From: Cryphonectria parasitica EP155
Lineage: Eukaryota; Ascomycota; Sordariomycetes; Diaporthales; Cryphonectriaceae
Reading direction: 5' to 3'
DNA: 64,000 nucleotides
Assembly: GCF_011745365.1 (NCBI RefSeq)
Contig: NW_024468914.1
Coordinates: 1,324,001-1,388,000 of the forward strand
The notes under the pieces were generated by a model. The model made no database searches and was not told the origin of the DNA. It was given only the letters and a program-made list of their open reading frames with translations. Of this stretch, positions 30,954 to 42,137 are shown in pieces. The translations under genes were made by a program, and so were the position numbers. Each line of letters opens with the position of its first letter. The first letter of the stretch is position 1.

Positions 30954-33900
30954 CGTGGATTCTTGGTAGAGTCGTTGCTGATAGCGATCTGGTGCTCTAG
31001 ATTGAGGAGATGAAAGAGGACAGAGTTTCGATTGAGCCACGGAATATTAAATATTACTAGGACTATGCATGATTAAAGGATTGCGAACCTTGGACTGCTT
31101 GCATCAGGATACTGCGAGACGTGTCACGATGTCCAACGAACGGCTTTCCTATTGAACGAGATGCGGTGCTAAAGAACCAACAGTTTGCTGTGTTGAGGCG
31201 CAGAGGCGAAGCAAATGTGGAACCTGCTACAGAAAAAGCTGAGTTGCTACAGTTGGAGGCCTGGCAGGGGCTGCAGTGGGGGCCCAACAAACAAATGCAC
31301 AGCCCCCGCGTACGGCCTGCAACAACATCGCTCGCCCTTACATTTGTCGTCCAGGTATTGGATGATGCCTTCTGTTGATCAGTAATGCCAATGGAATTTA
31401 AGTCCAAAAGAGCTACTGGCGGCACAGCACTCGGGGATTCTGACAGATTCAGACCGCGATGCGTTGCTTGGCGTAATCGCCTTCCCTCATTTCTCCATAA
31501 TTAGCCCAGACCCTATGAGCTGGATCAAGATGACGTGAACATCCTCAGTAGATGGTCAAGATAGCCAGTATCCAGATCTGTCCAGATGCAAATAGATTGG
31601 AATTGATGGACGAGAAGGCATTGAGCACGTGTAGAGCCTTCATACCAACTTTGACAACCTTGTTGTAATGAACATGAGGAGAATTTGGGTGATTCAGGTG
31701 CCTCAGAAAGCATGTATTGTGCGTCGATCAAGGAAAATGAAGCAGCAAAATAATTGCAAGGCATCTGCTCATCTAATTTGTGGAAAGTTATGTGCAGATG
31801 GTTCTTTGCATAATTTAGATGGCTGCTTCTTCCGGCTGTTCACATGCCCTCCCACATAGTGACATGTTCAACACGAGTGGCTTTCCATTCCTTCATTTCC
31901 ATGTTTCGAAATGTCTGAATCGCTTAACAATACGAAAAATGATTCGACGTCTCGAGCCAAGAAATGATACCGGAGAAAGTGATTACCATTACCTAGGTAG
32001 CATTGGGTTGGGACCTCGGGCTCAGAGCAGACCAAATTTCCCGTGTTGAGAAGCATCCGGAACATCATGCCAACAGTATAGCTTTGGCCATGATTACACT
32101 ATTCACATCTTCCGTGTGGCTGCTTTTACATATGTACAGTCCGTTTCCATAGTAATAGACATTAATAAGTTGCTTTACAGATTCTCTGCCTCCAAAATAT
32201 TTTCCTTCAATAGTCAAATTGTTGCGTCAAAGTAGGAGACGTTGACAGGATGTGCTGCTAAAATGACAATCCTAGATGAAAACTAAGTAATTACTCATAT
32301 ATTGAAAACAGGAATGACGGAGGACGTTACGTTATATGTTCTCAATTTCGCGATGCATCAGTTTAGGTCTTTTGAACCAATATCAGCTTCACTAGGGCAT
32401 AACAAGATCGGATTATGAATCACTCACAATTTCCTTCCAAATACTCTGATCATGTGTGCCATTTAGCTCCTTAACATCCCTATTCTATGGCCCTCGCTGA
32501 TCGAAAACCATAGTGCAAAGGCCACAGTTTGCAGGCTAGTGACGATCTTGTTACCTTTTACAGCAATGACTACGATTGAAACACGGTAGGTCACACGAGA
32601 CAGTCCGGGTTTTGCACGTGCTCTTATGATGATTGGTAATAACGTACTTTACATGCACGGGATACCGTTGTGTACCTATGACTCGGGTGAATATCATGTT
32701 ACATGCACGTAGCTCTCCCTGTTATACTAATCAATTGTCCCCAAACTTGAGACATGCCACCCACAAGCCGAGGTGGCCTTTTAGAAAATCCACCAAAAGC
32801 AAGAAAGATGTGAGTGGATACTTGCATACTACAATATTCTGCAGGCGGCAACATGGAGAGTACGAGATAAGGGCCTCTGCACCCGAGAAAGAAGACAAAA
32901 TGGCCCTGCAGGTGTGACCCCCCAAAAGTACAAGATATCCGTGCAGGCAAACGGGACGTATGAAATTGCCTGTCGTGAAACGCTCGCATCTTATCTAGGA
33001 CAGTCACTGCTAAGCAGATCGCTAAGGCATTTCACGGGCAGTCCTCAATGCAGCTTCTGAATAGACGGAGTGACCCCAAAGACGCCAAAATAGTGTACAT
33101 TGATGCCCGTCCGTGCCTGGAAAGATAACTCTCCCTCCCCCAGTCAAAGGATCTTCTTTCTCTTCTCATTTTCGTCTGATGACCAATGTGAGCCGAGAGG
33201 CGTCGAATCGACATGCCATTCTGTCGTCATTGACCACGGCCAGGTCAAGCCACAATATATACACGGTTGTACGATACGGCTTTAAGAGGGAGCCCACGCG
33301 GCAACTCTCATGGAGTCTCTGCTGACGCCGCGAACGTGCATCGGACGGCAGAATTGTACTGTGGTTTCGTACTGCTAGCTGAGTATCTTCTGGCCCGTGC
33401 GTCTTGAGTGCACCTGTACCTCCTCGATGGGTGTCTTGTCACTCAGATACTGGTGGGTCGCTACGAAAGAAGCTCCACAGAACCTGACCGGGACGCCCAA
33501 TATTACCCATCATACCATAGTACTTGGTATCCAGCGAGAATCAGAAAGAGAAAAAAAAAAAAATCAATCTACGATATTCCTTTTTGATAGGCCGCGGATC
33601 ATTCCCGGCTTGTCATACCACCTACTATGGTAGATGCATGTAGTAATGCATGCAAATGTACAACGAAAATGGGGTGCTGCAAGTGGATGGGGCCTCATGC
33701 AATATTTGAGGATCTTATAGCCATGTAGCGTAGTGAGATTGGCGGAATCGCCCGCGGGAATTGATACATCGCGCAGCACACGATACTTAGTCCTGTACGT
33801 ACCAACCTTCATCAAATGTTCCAGCGCTCACATCTGTCAATGTCCAAGAGCCACAGGCTCCATGCTCAGCATTCTGCCCCATATTGCTGGCTCGAATGCA

Positions 33901-35635
33901 TATGCGCTGGTTTCCAAGCCTGCAAGACAAATTGTTACAGGCGGCTAATTGCGGATCTCGATCGATCTCCCAGTTGGGGCAGGGAATGGTCCCTGGCTCT
34001 GCCCGCATTTTTGGTGGTATCTGCTTTTTCTGGCATTTCTAGAGCATGTGTCATCCGTACTGTGAAACTCCCTTCGCATGAGCCACCAAGCCAACAAGCT
34101 CTCTAGGCGCACCGCGCTTTTGACGCTTCCCGACGGAGGAATTCGTCTCTTGTGACAGATCTAGGATCTGAGATTAGGACGGTATCCCCCCCTGTGGTCC
34201 TACCAGAGCACAGGTAGGAAGGAAAGATTTGTTCACTGGGAGGGGGCGTTGGGTTAAGTGGACATCTCATCCGAACATGCATGCCTGGATCGCCCGTTCC
34301 CAAACACGTACCCGTTTTATACTGATGAACTGTATACATCCGGCCCCATCACAAAGTCTGGTACCGAGTCTGCAAACCGTTAAACCTAAGCAACGGCCTA
34401 GCATTACGACAGAAGATCCCGGCCCCTCCTTGATGGAATGAGAGAGAAAGAAAGAAAATGTGTGCTTCAAAGGTTGTCCTCCAGGCGCCAGTTTACACAC
34501 CTCATGCGGATCTGGCCGGCCCCCGAATGACGGCCCATAAATCAAGACAAAAAGAGTAATGGCCCCCTTCCCCCCTTGCCACAGGAAGCTATTTATCTGC
34601 TACTCGGGTCCTCTGTCTCCCACATCACATCATCCGGCACATGTTCAAAGCCCGCTCGTTGCCGTCTACCTTTCTGGAAAGTCAACGGGTCTTTTCGCCC
34701 CCCCACCGCCCCAGCCCAGAGGAGGAGGAGGGGGTCCACGAGAAGTGCCGCCTGCAGGAGTGCTTAATAGTCCGTGTGTGTTATTATTCAATGTAGCTGG
34801 TCAGTGACCTGCATATGCCTGAGGCAGCCAAGAAAAGGGAGGAGGGCGCCAGGCCCTTCTTTTAGTCTATTCTAGCCTAGGGTTGTCCCATGAAGATGAC
34901 GAGGAGGCTCATGTTGGGGTCTCCTTGGACCCTCGCTGGCGTGAGAGATGATTGTCGCACGACATACGATCGAGACCCATGCCGGTCGAGTCGCGCAATG
35001 AGAATTTGAAGTATCCCGGTCCTTGGATGTTGTCGTCTTCTTCAGCTCTTCCCTTATTTCCTTCCCCTCCCCTCCCCCCCCCTCCCACCCCCACGAGCCT
35101 AAGAGACGGGTCTAGGGAAAGGAAGGGGGAAAGGAAAATGGACAGAAGAAATTCTTTGTTTGCAACTTACCTCTGCGGGCTTTGTGGAAATATGCTCATG
35201 CATGCATCTCTGTGTCCCCCCGGCTCGAGGCTGAACAATCCATGCACGATGCGGTCCTACCTTGCAGCTTGCTTCTTGCAGCTTGCTTCTTGCAGGTCGA
35301 GTTGGGCATCCATGATTTTTATGTGATATATGATAGACAAGGGCTAGCTAAATTCTTTGCAGCCGCCGTCAACCTTTTTCATTTTATTTTTTCAGCAAGG
35401 AGGGGAGGAAGAAGGAAGATGAACACACCACGCCCTCCCCTGATAATTATACCACCACCGCCCATCCCACTGGGAATCCCATTTGGGGCGGTCTGGTTCC
35501 TTTCTTCGGTAAGACGCGGTCATACTAACCAACCCAACCAGCAGCCCATCTTGAGTAATATCTTGAACGGACAGGCTCCTTCGTTTCGTGAGTCTCAACC
35601 CATCTTGCCTGGACAAGTGGTTTAGGTGCGCCAAC
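30954..35635. other. Gene-poor stretch, 4.7 kb
   Basis: I see no convincing gene. The part 31660-32660 is visibly AT-rich. The part 33000-34950 has mixed composition with short chance frames. The part 35040-35100 is C-rich with a 7-C run, followed by a two-copy tandem repeat of about 14 bp at 35268-35295. A degraded transposon or unrecognised RNA gene cannot be excluded. Confidence 0.45.
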
Positions 35636-37495
35636 ATGGTCCCACCGTGGACTGGAATGTCCTTCTACTCTTTCTTGTCCTCCGCTGCGCAGACAACGAC
35701 AACTCCATCCAGACTAGTTCTACGAGGCCTTACTGAGGGTCAGGCCGTCCTCCTCACACACATCGTCACGTGGGCCTTGACGATCGTGGCGGGCATTTTC
35801 CTTGCCCTGCGCTTCTTTGCAATATGGTACAGAAGGGTTGGCTTGGTAGCCGACGATGTATTTCTTGCTATCACATGGGTATGCAGGCAGTCTGCCTTCC
35901 TCCTTCGACGTACACTCCTGAATAATTATTATGGACACCCGCACACGCACAGCTTCAAGGAAGGGAGAAAGTTGGCACTAACCCTGACACGAATACACTG
36001 CAAAAGGTCCTTGTCGTCTTCTACTCTACCACCTCATCCCTCGAGCTTGCCCTTGGGCTGGGAACGACGACGCAGGCAATCAACTCCCTGTCGTATTCCT
36101 CCTCGTCACTGCTCCTCCTCGACAATGTTGCTCGCACCCTCGCCCTCACAACCGCGGCGTGGAGCAAGTCTGCGCTGGGGATCTCGCTCCTGGGGCTCGG
36201 GAGGAAGCGGCGCGCACTATGGGCCCTGGGTGTGGTGATCGCTTCCGTCAACATGGAGGCTATCGGCACCACTCTGGCGCACTGGATGAGGTGTAAGCCG
36301 GTTTTCGGAGCATGGAATGATAGTGCCAATGGGACGTGTTGGCCCAGAAGGGTCGATAGCGCAATCCAAATCAGCGCACAAGGTAAGCAGTCCTTTGCTA
36401 TACTCTCCTTCTCTCTTCGAACTTTCATATATGTCCATATATATACTTTTTCTTGGAAAATGAGGGCAACAGACAAGCTTACCCTGGGCCTCGCCTCAGC
36501 ATACTTTGCATTTTGCGACCTGGCACTGGTTGTCGTTGGTGTCATGCTCGTGTGGTCGAGCAGCCTTCATCGCGGTGAGAAGGTGGGCGCGAGTGTCTTG
36601 GTGGCTCTAGGCCTGATGTGAGTACTACCTGGTTGATTGAATAGTGATTCAAACCACGCAAATCATGAAGACTGATATTGTTTATTATTCATCACTCAGG
36701 GCCGCTGCAGGCGCCATCGCAACAGCCGTTGAAATCTCGTTCCTGACAGACGCCAACTTTACGAGTAAGCAGTCCTCCAAGCCCAATAAAGCACAGGAGT
36801 GGGAACGAAGAAGAAGAATGTTACCATAGCTAACCTGAAATCCTTTCAATTTTCTGTTTTCCTCCCTCCCTTCAGCTCAGAACATACACATCCTCCTCAC
36901 GGCGGTGATAGACCCAACCCTAACCATCCTCGCCTCCTCCTTGCCAGCCCTCCGCCTCTTACTCCCAGCTTACGACCGAGGCCGCTCCTCGCCCAAGGAG
37001 TTCCACCTCATACAGCGGCAGAACGATGACGATGATATGATGATGTCCAAAGACATAATGCCTAACCAGACTCCCGCTCCTTTGCCACCCCCGCCGCCGC
37101 CAGTGCGCCCTGCCAGGCCGTTGAGTAGACATGGATTGGTTGGACTGGTCGATATACCTGATGCTGCTCTTTCGATGAAGGATGAACTTTCCTTCTATAG
37201 TGGAGTGGGAGGTGTGGCCATGGACCAACAACGAAAGCAGCAGCAGCAGCAGCAGCAGCAACGGCAGCAGCAGCAACAGCAACAGCGGTACTATGGAGGA
37301 AGCGGGGAGTCTATGGACTATCTGCTTCCTGGCGGCGGTTACTGGTACAATACGTACGCGACCATGACACCACCCGTGACGGCGAATACACGCGGCTTCA
37401 TGAGCCCCAGCACAGGAGGCGGAAGAAGCAGCAACAACAGCTGGCAAAGCGACCAAGTGACCCTGGCTACCCCGCAGAGATCACCAGTCACATCA

Positions 37496-37527
<32 letters not shown>

Positions 37528-37945
37528 TCCAGCGCTGACGATGATGACGGGCATGTATCCAGGCCACTCCCACGCCCCCTTCGGAAAGCTAACGACCCTT
37601 GAAGAAGAAGAAGGGGCGGCGTCGTCGGCGCGCCCAAGCTATGTCTCGACGCCACGGTCGTCCACGTACAGTGCGGGCAATATGGTGCGGTATGTCGAAG
37701 GGATAATGGGAATAACGACGCCGACAACGACTCCGACGATGGAGAATCGTGGAGACGATGATGGCAGCGATGGGAGGAGCGAGCAGCAGATGCAGGGGAG
37801 GAGGGGGGGAGGAGGAGGAGGAGGACTTGGTGAGCTGTTGAGGCCGCGGGATTCGCCTACTTTGGGGCAGTATGGGTTGGATGACGAGCCAAGACCGAGG
37901 GACTTGGCTGATGATTATTTTAGCCGAGTGGATGTGAAGATGTGA
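35636..37945 (+). CDS. Pth11-like seven-helix receptor (fungal rhodopsin-type domain)
   Basis: I model five exons: 35636-35878, 36007-36382, 36473-36617, 36700-36764 and 36876-37945, giving 632 residues. All junctions keep frame with GTATGC, GTAAGC, GTGAGT and GTAAGC donors. The first 330 or so residues hold the membrane domain. They include HIVTWALTIVAGIFLALRFF, the DDVF motif after helix 2, ALGLGTTTQ, the extracellular Cys pair with NGTCW, and helices in LTLGLASAYFAFCDLALVV and onward. This matches the fungal rhodopsin/PTH11-related domain without an N-terminal CFEM. The cytosolic tail of about 300 residues is disordered, with a poly-Gln block (about 37235-37287) and a poly-Pro block (37498-37530). 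An upstream in-frame GTG is not used as start. The ligand is unknown. Confidence 0.86.
37234..37287 (+). repeat. CAG-rich tract encoding poly-Gln
   Basis: This is an imperfect CAG/CAA tract within the receptor tail, interrupted by one Arg codon. It is in frame, so length changes in units of three would be tolerated. Confidence 0.85.
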
Positions 37946-38593
37946 TGTAATGGGAGTAATGTATGTTAAAAGGGTAGAATGATAAGTTAATGAAGTTTAG
38001 GTCGTCAGGGCTGGGAGGGAGCGCTGAAACGGGAGTTTGGAAGTATAAGATGGGTTGGTTCAAGGGCGGTATAGAAAGGTAAAGGGAATAATTATATTAC
38101 GGTCGTGAGAAAATATGATACCCATGCATAAATACGTTCATGTCTGTCCTTCATTAGTCTTCCATCTTATCCACCCCATCATTCTGTATTCATAGCCAAG
38201 CCTTGTCCATTGATACGTCCTGCATCCCGTTCCCTTTCCCCATCTCGTCGTGCAACTTGTATCATAATTATCCATCCTTGAACCCTTTTCGTCCATGCCT
38301 TACCATGTATGGAAAAGAAGAAGAGACAAAAGTAAGAAAAGGGGAACCTGTATTCCTTGGTCATGATATCGTTGTCCATGTGCAAGTCCTCTTCCTCCAC
38401 ATCAACATCCGTCACCATATTATAAATAAATTGAGCCCCTCAAGAACGCCCCTCCAAAGCCAATCCTACCCCTATCCAATCCATCCATTCATTCATTCAT
38501 TCCATCCCCCCATTTTGTTCTTCCGCTTTGTTCGTACTCTGCAGCACCGCCGCCACTGAAGCAATATATGGCCCGTTGCAAGGCCAATCGCCG
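37946..38593. other. Convergent intergenic region
   Basis: This 648 bp region lies between convergent stop codons, with a short ATTC repeat near 38480-38500. Nothing coding is recognised. Confidence 0.6.
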
Positions 38594-40318
38594 TCAGACA
38601 CCAAACAGTTTGCTCCAGCGACCTCTCTTGGAGCCAGGACGCCCTTCGCCGTCATCGCTCTGGTAGCTGACGGTCCTCTGGCTCTGCATGCCCGGGTGCG
38701 GGTTGTTGCCGCGAAGGAGATTGCCGCTGCCGCTGCCCTGGCCATAATGGTGCAGGTTGGGCATCGACGGCACAGGAGGAACACGTCCATCACCACCATC
38801 CTCATCGTCATGAAACCCACCTCCTCCATCCCGTCCGCCACGGTCCCTACCACTGCCATACTGACCGCCTCTTCCTCCGGCTCCATTCGCCAGAGCACCG
38901 CTGCTACCACCCACGCCGCTAAGGTCCCCACGCAGCGCCCTCTCGACGTCAGCGTACTGCCGTCGGTAGTCATCGTGCTTGGCCTTGGCCTCGAGAAACC
39001 GCTGCTCGGCCTCGCGCTGGTGCTCCTGCAGGGCGCGCATCTCCTCGTCGAGGCGGACGGTCTCGGCCTGGGCTTCGGCCATCAGGGCGCCGTACTCGGC
39101 TACCTTTGCGTCGAGGGGCTGCAGGACCGAGCTGGCCAGGCTCGGGGTCGGCATGCGCTGGATGCCAGGGCCCAGACCTAGGCCGGTGGGCGTCGCCAGG
39201 AGAGAGGAGTCGGGTGAGACGGGGCGTCCACCACCACCGCCGGGAGAGAAGGGAGGAGGGTGGCCGTGGTGGACAGCACCGCCTGCAGCCATGGTGTTGG
39301 ACGAGGGGCGGCCGTTGGACTGTTGGGAAGGGCGTCTGTTGTTGTCGCGAGGGTCCTTGGACGGTGGGGTGGGACGCTCGCGACGAGATTGAGATTGCTG
39401 CTGCTGCTGCTGCTGCTGCTGTTGTTGGGATTGACGGTAGCGGGCAGCGTCGAGGTCGACCTTGTTGGGGGGAAAGAGGTCGTCTGCAGGCGAGCGGGGC
39501 TGTGGCTTGCTCTCCATCATACCAGCAGCGTAGGAAGGAGGCTGGTGGTCACGAGCTGTTGCTGCTGCAGCTGCTGCAGGTGCTGTTGATGATGACGAGG
39601 TGGATGTCGATGTAGTTGTTCCAGAAGAAGGTCTGGTCGAACTGTTGGAGTGATTGTTACTGTTGAAGTTCATGTGAGGAGGAGGAGGAGCAAGTCCTCG
39701 AGTGCCTCCAGCTTGTGTCAGGTTGACAGGGACAGCAGCGTGGGCGGCACCAGTAGAGCCAGGACCCGCTGAAGTCGACGAGGAGCGCGGGCGAGAGGAG
39801 CCGCCGGCGGGATGATCGACCAATCGGTGCTGCAGTGGCTGTTGTGGTGGGATGGGAACCTGCATGGCCATGTTGATCGGCTTCCGTCTTGGTGAGTTTT
39901 GCTGCTGCTGCTGCTTCTGCCGTTGTGGCGCCTGCGGCTGGGCGGCAGTATTATTCTTGGTGGCGACGACGTCAGCGCCTTCGGAGTAATCGTAGTAATT
40001 TGGATATGCAGGGGAGGAAGAAGAAACAGTGGGCGAGTCCTGCTGGGATTTATCCGAGCCGGCAGACGAGGGCGGTGAGCCAGACGAGCAAGAGGTAGTG
40101 TTGCTATTGTCTCGATGGTGGTGAGGGCGATGTTGGTGGAGATGGTGACGATAGGATGTTGTTGGCGTTGTTTTTGTTGTTGACGATGGCAGCACTGCAG
40201 GGGGCATCTGCACAGCTGGGGCAAGTCCTCGCTGGCTCTCTCTGCTGGACCTCGCCTCGAGCTCTTCAAAACGGTCCCTCTCACGTCGCACGCGGGGTCT
40301 GGGCGGTGAGCTCATCAT
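38594..40318 (-). CDS. Low-complexity coiled-coil fungal protein, unknown function
   Basis: This is a single exon of 574 residues starting at the ATG at 40318 (MMSS); the open frame extends upstream only through non-ATG codons. The N terminus is basic and acidic (RVRRERDRFEELEAR). The protein then becomes rich in Ser, Pro, Gln, Thr and Asn, with a poly-Gln run encoded at 39397-39426 and an Ala run. Near residues 410-475 a clear helical coiled-coil segment appears (EAQAETVRLDEEMRALQEHQ). A Gly-rich stretch follows, and the C terminus is short and basic, ending RGRWSKLFGV. I do not recognise the function. The conserved features are the coiled coil and the basic C-terminal tail. Confidence 0.75.
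   Translation of the reverse strand: MMSSPPRPRVRRERDRFEELEARSSRESQRGLAPAVQMPPAVLPSSTTKTTPTTSYRHHLHQHRPHHHRDNSNTTSCSSGSPPSSAGSDKSQQDSPTVSSSSPAYPNYYDYSEGADVVATKNNTAAQPQAPQRQKQQQQQNSPRRKPINMAMQVPIPPQQPLQHRLVDHPAGGSSRPRSSSTSAGPGSTGAAHAAVPVNLTQAGGTRGLAPPPPHMNFNSNNHSNSSTRPSSGTTTSTSTSSSSTAPAAAAAATARDHQPPSYAAGMMESKPQPRSPADDLFPPNKVDLDAARYRQSQQQQQQQQQQQSQSRRERPTPPSKDPRDNNRRPSQQSNGRPSSNTMAAGGAVHHGHPPPFSPGGGGGRPVSPDSSLLATPTGLGLGPGIQRMPTPSLASSVLQPLDAKVAEYGALMAEAQAETVRLDEEMRALQEHQREAEQRFLEAKAKHDDYRRQYADVERALRGDLSGVGGSSGALANGAGGRGGQYGSGRDRGGRDGGGGFHDDEDGGDGRVPPVPSMPNLHHYGQGSGSGNLLRGNNPHPGMQSQRTVSYQSDDGEGRPGSKRGRWSKLFGV
39397..39426 (-). repeat. CAG tract encoding poly-Gln
   Basis: These are about ten CAG/CAA codons on the minus strand within the low-complexity protein. 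It is one of three separate poly-Gln tracts in this window. Confidence 0.85.
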
Positions 40319-42137
40319 TTGCCAGGGGGCGTGTTTGGTAGTGGGGTTTTTGATGGTGGTGGGGGTCTTCAGAGAAAAAGTAAAGCTCAAGTACTGAGGC
40401 AAAAAATTGGGGCAAAGAGGAAAGAAAGAAAAAAAAGTAAAAGAAGAGCAGAATACACGCCCACTTTCTTTCTTTCTCGTCCGTGCTGTGCTACGCGGGA
40501 GTGGAGACCCAGACTTGTCACAAAAACAAGATAAAAAGAAACAGAAGGGAGGAAAAAGAAGTGAATGAAGCTATGATCATCAATCGCATTGCCTTGTCTC
40601 GTCTGTTTCTGTACGAGAGCCCAAAGAAAAAAGTCGGTGGTCGGGGGAGGGTCTGAGGCTTGCATCATCTTGGTGGCTGGTCGGTCATGGCCTCACCTCG
40701 TGTTTACGAGCCTACCAACCTTTGCTTTCCTTTCAGCGGCCAGAGAATTAGCGCACCTCCCAAAAATTGAGACGGCCTATTTCCTGCTGTCATACACTAT
40801 GGTTAGCAGGAACACTACGCTGCATGCACTTACAATAAGTAAGTATTTAGTCTACTGTTTTGCATGTGCACTGGGCAAAAAGTATCATGGTTGGTACTTG
40901 GCCTCGTCGTCATTTTTATACGCAATCCCCCGCCACCTCTTTTCATAGCAGCATGTACCAGACTACAATAGCATTCGACCTCATTCTGCCGAGTCTGTTG
41001 TCTGGATCTTCTGCAGCTTTAGACACTTCATCTTTGCTCAGATGAGCCCGCCCTGACCTGACATTCCTGTTCTTCTCATCACATTCTGGATGGATGCTCA
41101 GATTGAGGAAGAAAGAAAACAAACATAAGTACTTTATTCATGTCTCGTTTCACCAGCCCACAACCCCAAAGCGACCAAGGTTACCCCTTCAGCCCAAGAT
41201 GACAAGCCCAGGGTTAGTCCTTGTCACTTTGCTTGGGTGGAGGTAACAAGTCCGGGATCAAGCCTCCGGGCCCTCCCGCTGACATCCTGGCATCCTGGCC
41301 CACCGAGTGAAAATTTACCCTGCAAACATTGAAGGATGATTTCTATCAATCCGTGCCGAAAGAAAATATTAGCAGGACTTGGAATTTCTCTGCTTTCGGT
41401 TGATAGGCTAAAGGAGAACCGGGAATCATACTCCAGAGATAAGGAAGGCCAGGCAGTGATGAGTTTTCATCTTGAGCAACAGGGAACAGTGCGAGGATGA
41501 CCATTTCAGACTCAGTATCAAGACAAGAGAGAAAAACCATAGAATCGATTAGTGCCACAGCAAAGCGCTGTGCCCATAAACTTATATATATTTGTCTTGA
41601 AGTACCTATGTTATGAGCAATGTCAGCCATTTGTTCCTTGTGGATGGATGGGGGACAAGAGGTCAGTCTCTTTGGCTGACCTTGAAGGATATTGTGTGAT
41701 TAAGGTGTGGTTATCAGTTGGTGCAATTCAATGCATTACCCTCCTCAAGGTAGACTGGTTAGCAGCACTTCATAATCAAAGAAAAGTGGACAAGACCACC
41801 ATCACAAACCCTCTTAGATGTCTCTGGATCCAATAAGGGTGATTGATGTTGACATGATTACATTTGATATCAGCAATCATGGAGATTGAGCAGCTATCAC
41901 AAGAAGCTGTGGCCACATCGTGGGTTATGTGCAGCATGCCACTAAAGCGATACCTTGGCCAGGGGCGGCGTGCCTTTTACACAATTGGCAGATCATGTGC
42001 TCCTGGTAGTCATCTTATTCGGATTCTTTCCCATCTTCTGCCACACTTTCTGAAAAGAACAGGCTGAGGCTCAACTCCATATCTTGCGAGCACACTCATG
42101 ACCACAACCAGAATACCTCCCGCCTCCACACCCTCAT
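40319..42137. other. Intergenic region, 1.8 kb
   Basis: No gene is recognised here. The stretch next to 40319 is purine-rich and probably the 5' UTR and promoter of the low-complexity protein gene. The part 41300-42070 is AT-richer with short frames only. Confidence 0.5.

Noticed and set aside
35268..35295. A two-copy tandem repeat of about 14 bp as a possible regulatory array
   Set aside because: Two copies are too few to separate from chance duplication, and no gene start is close enough to suggest a role.
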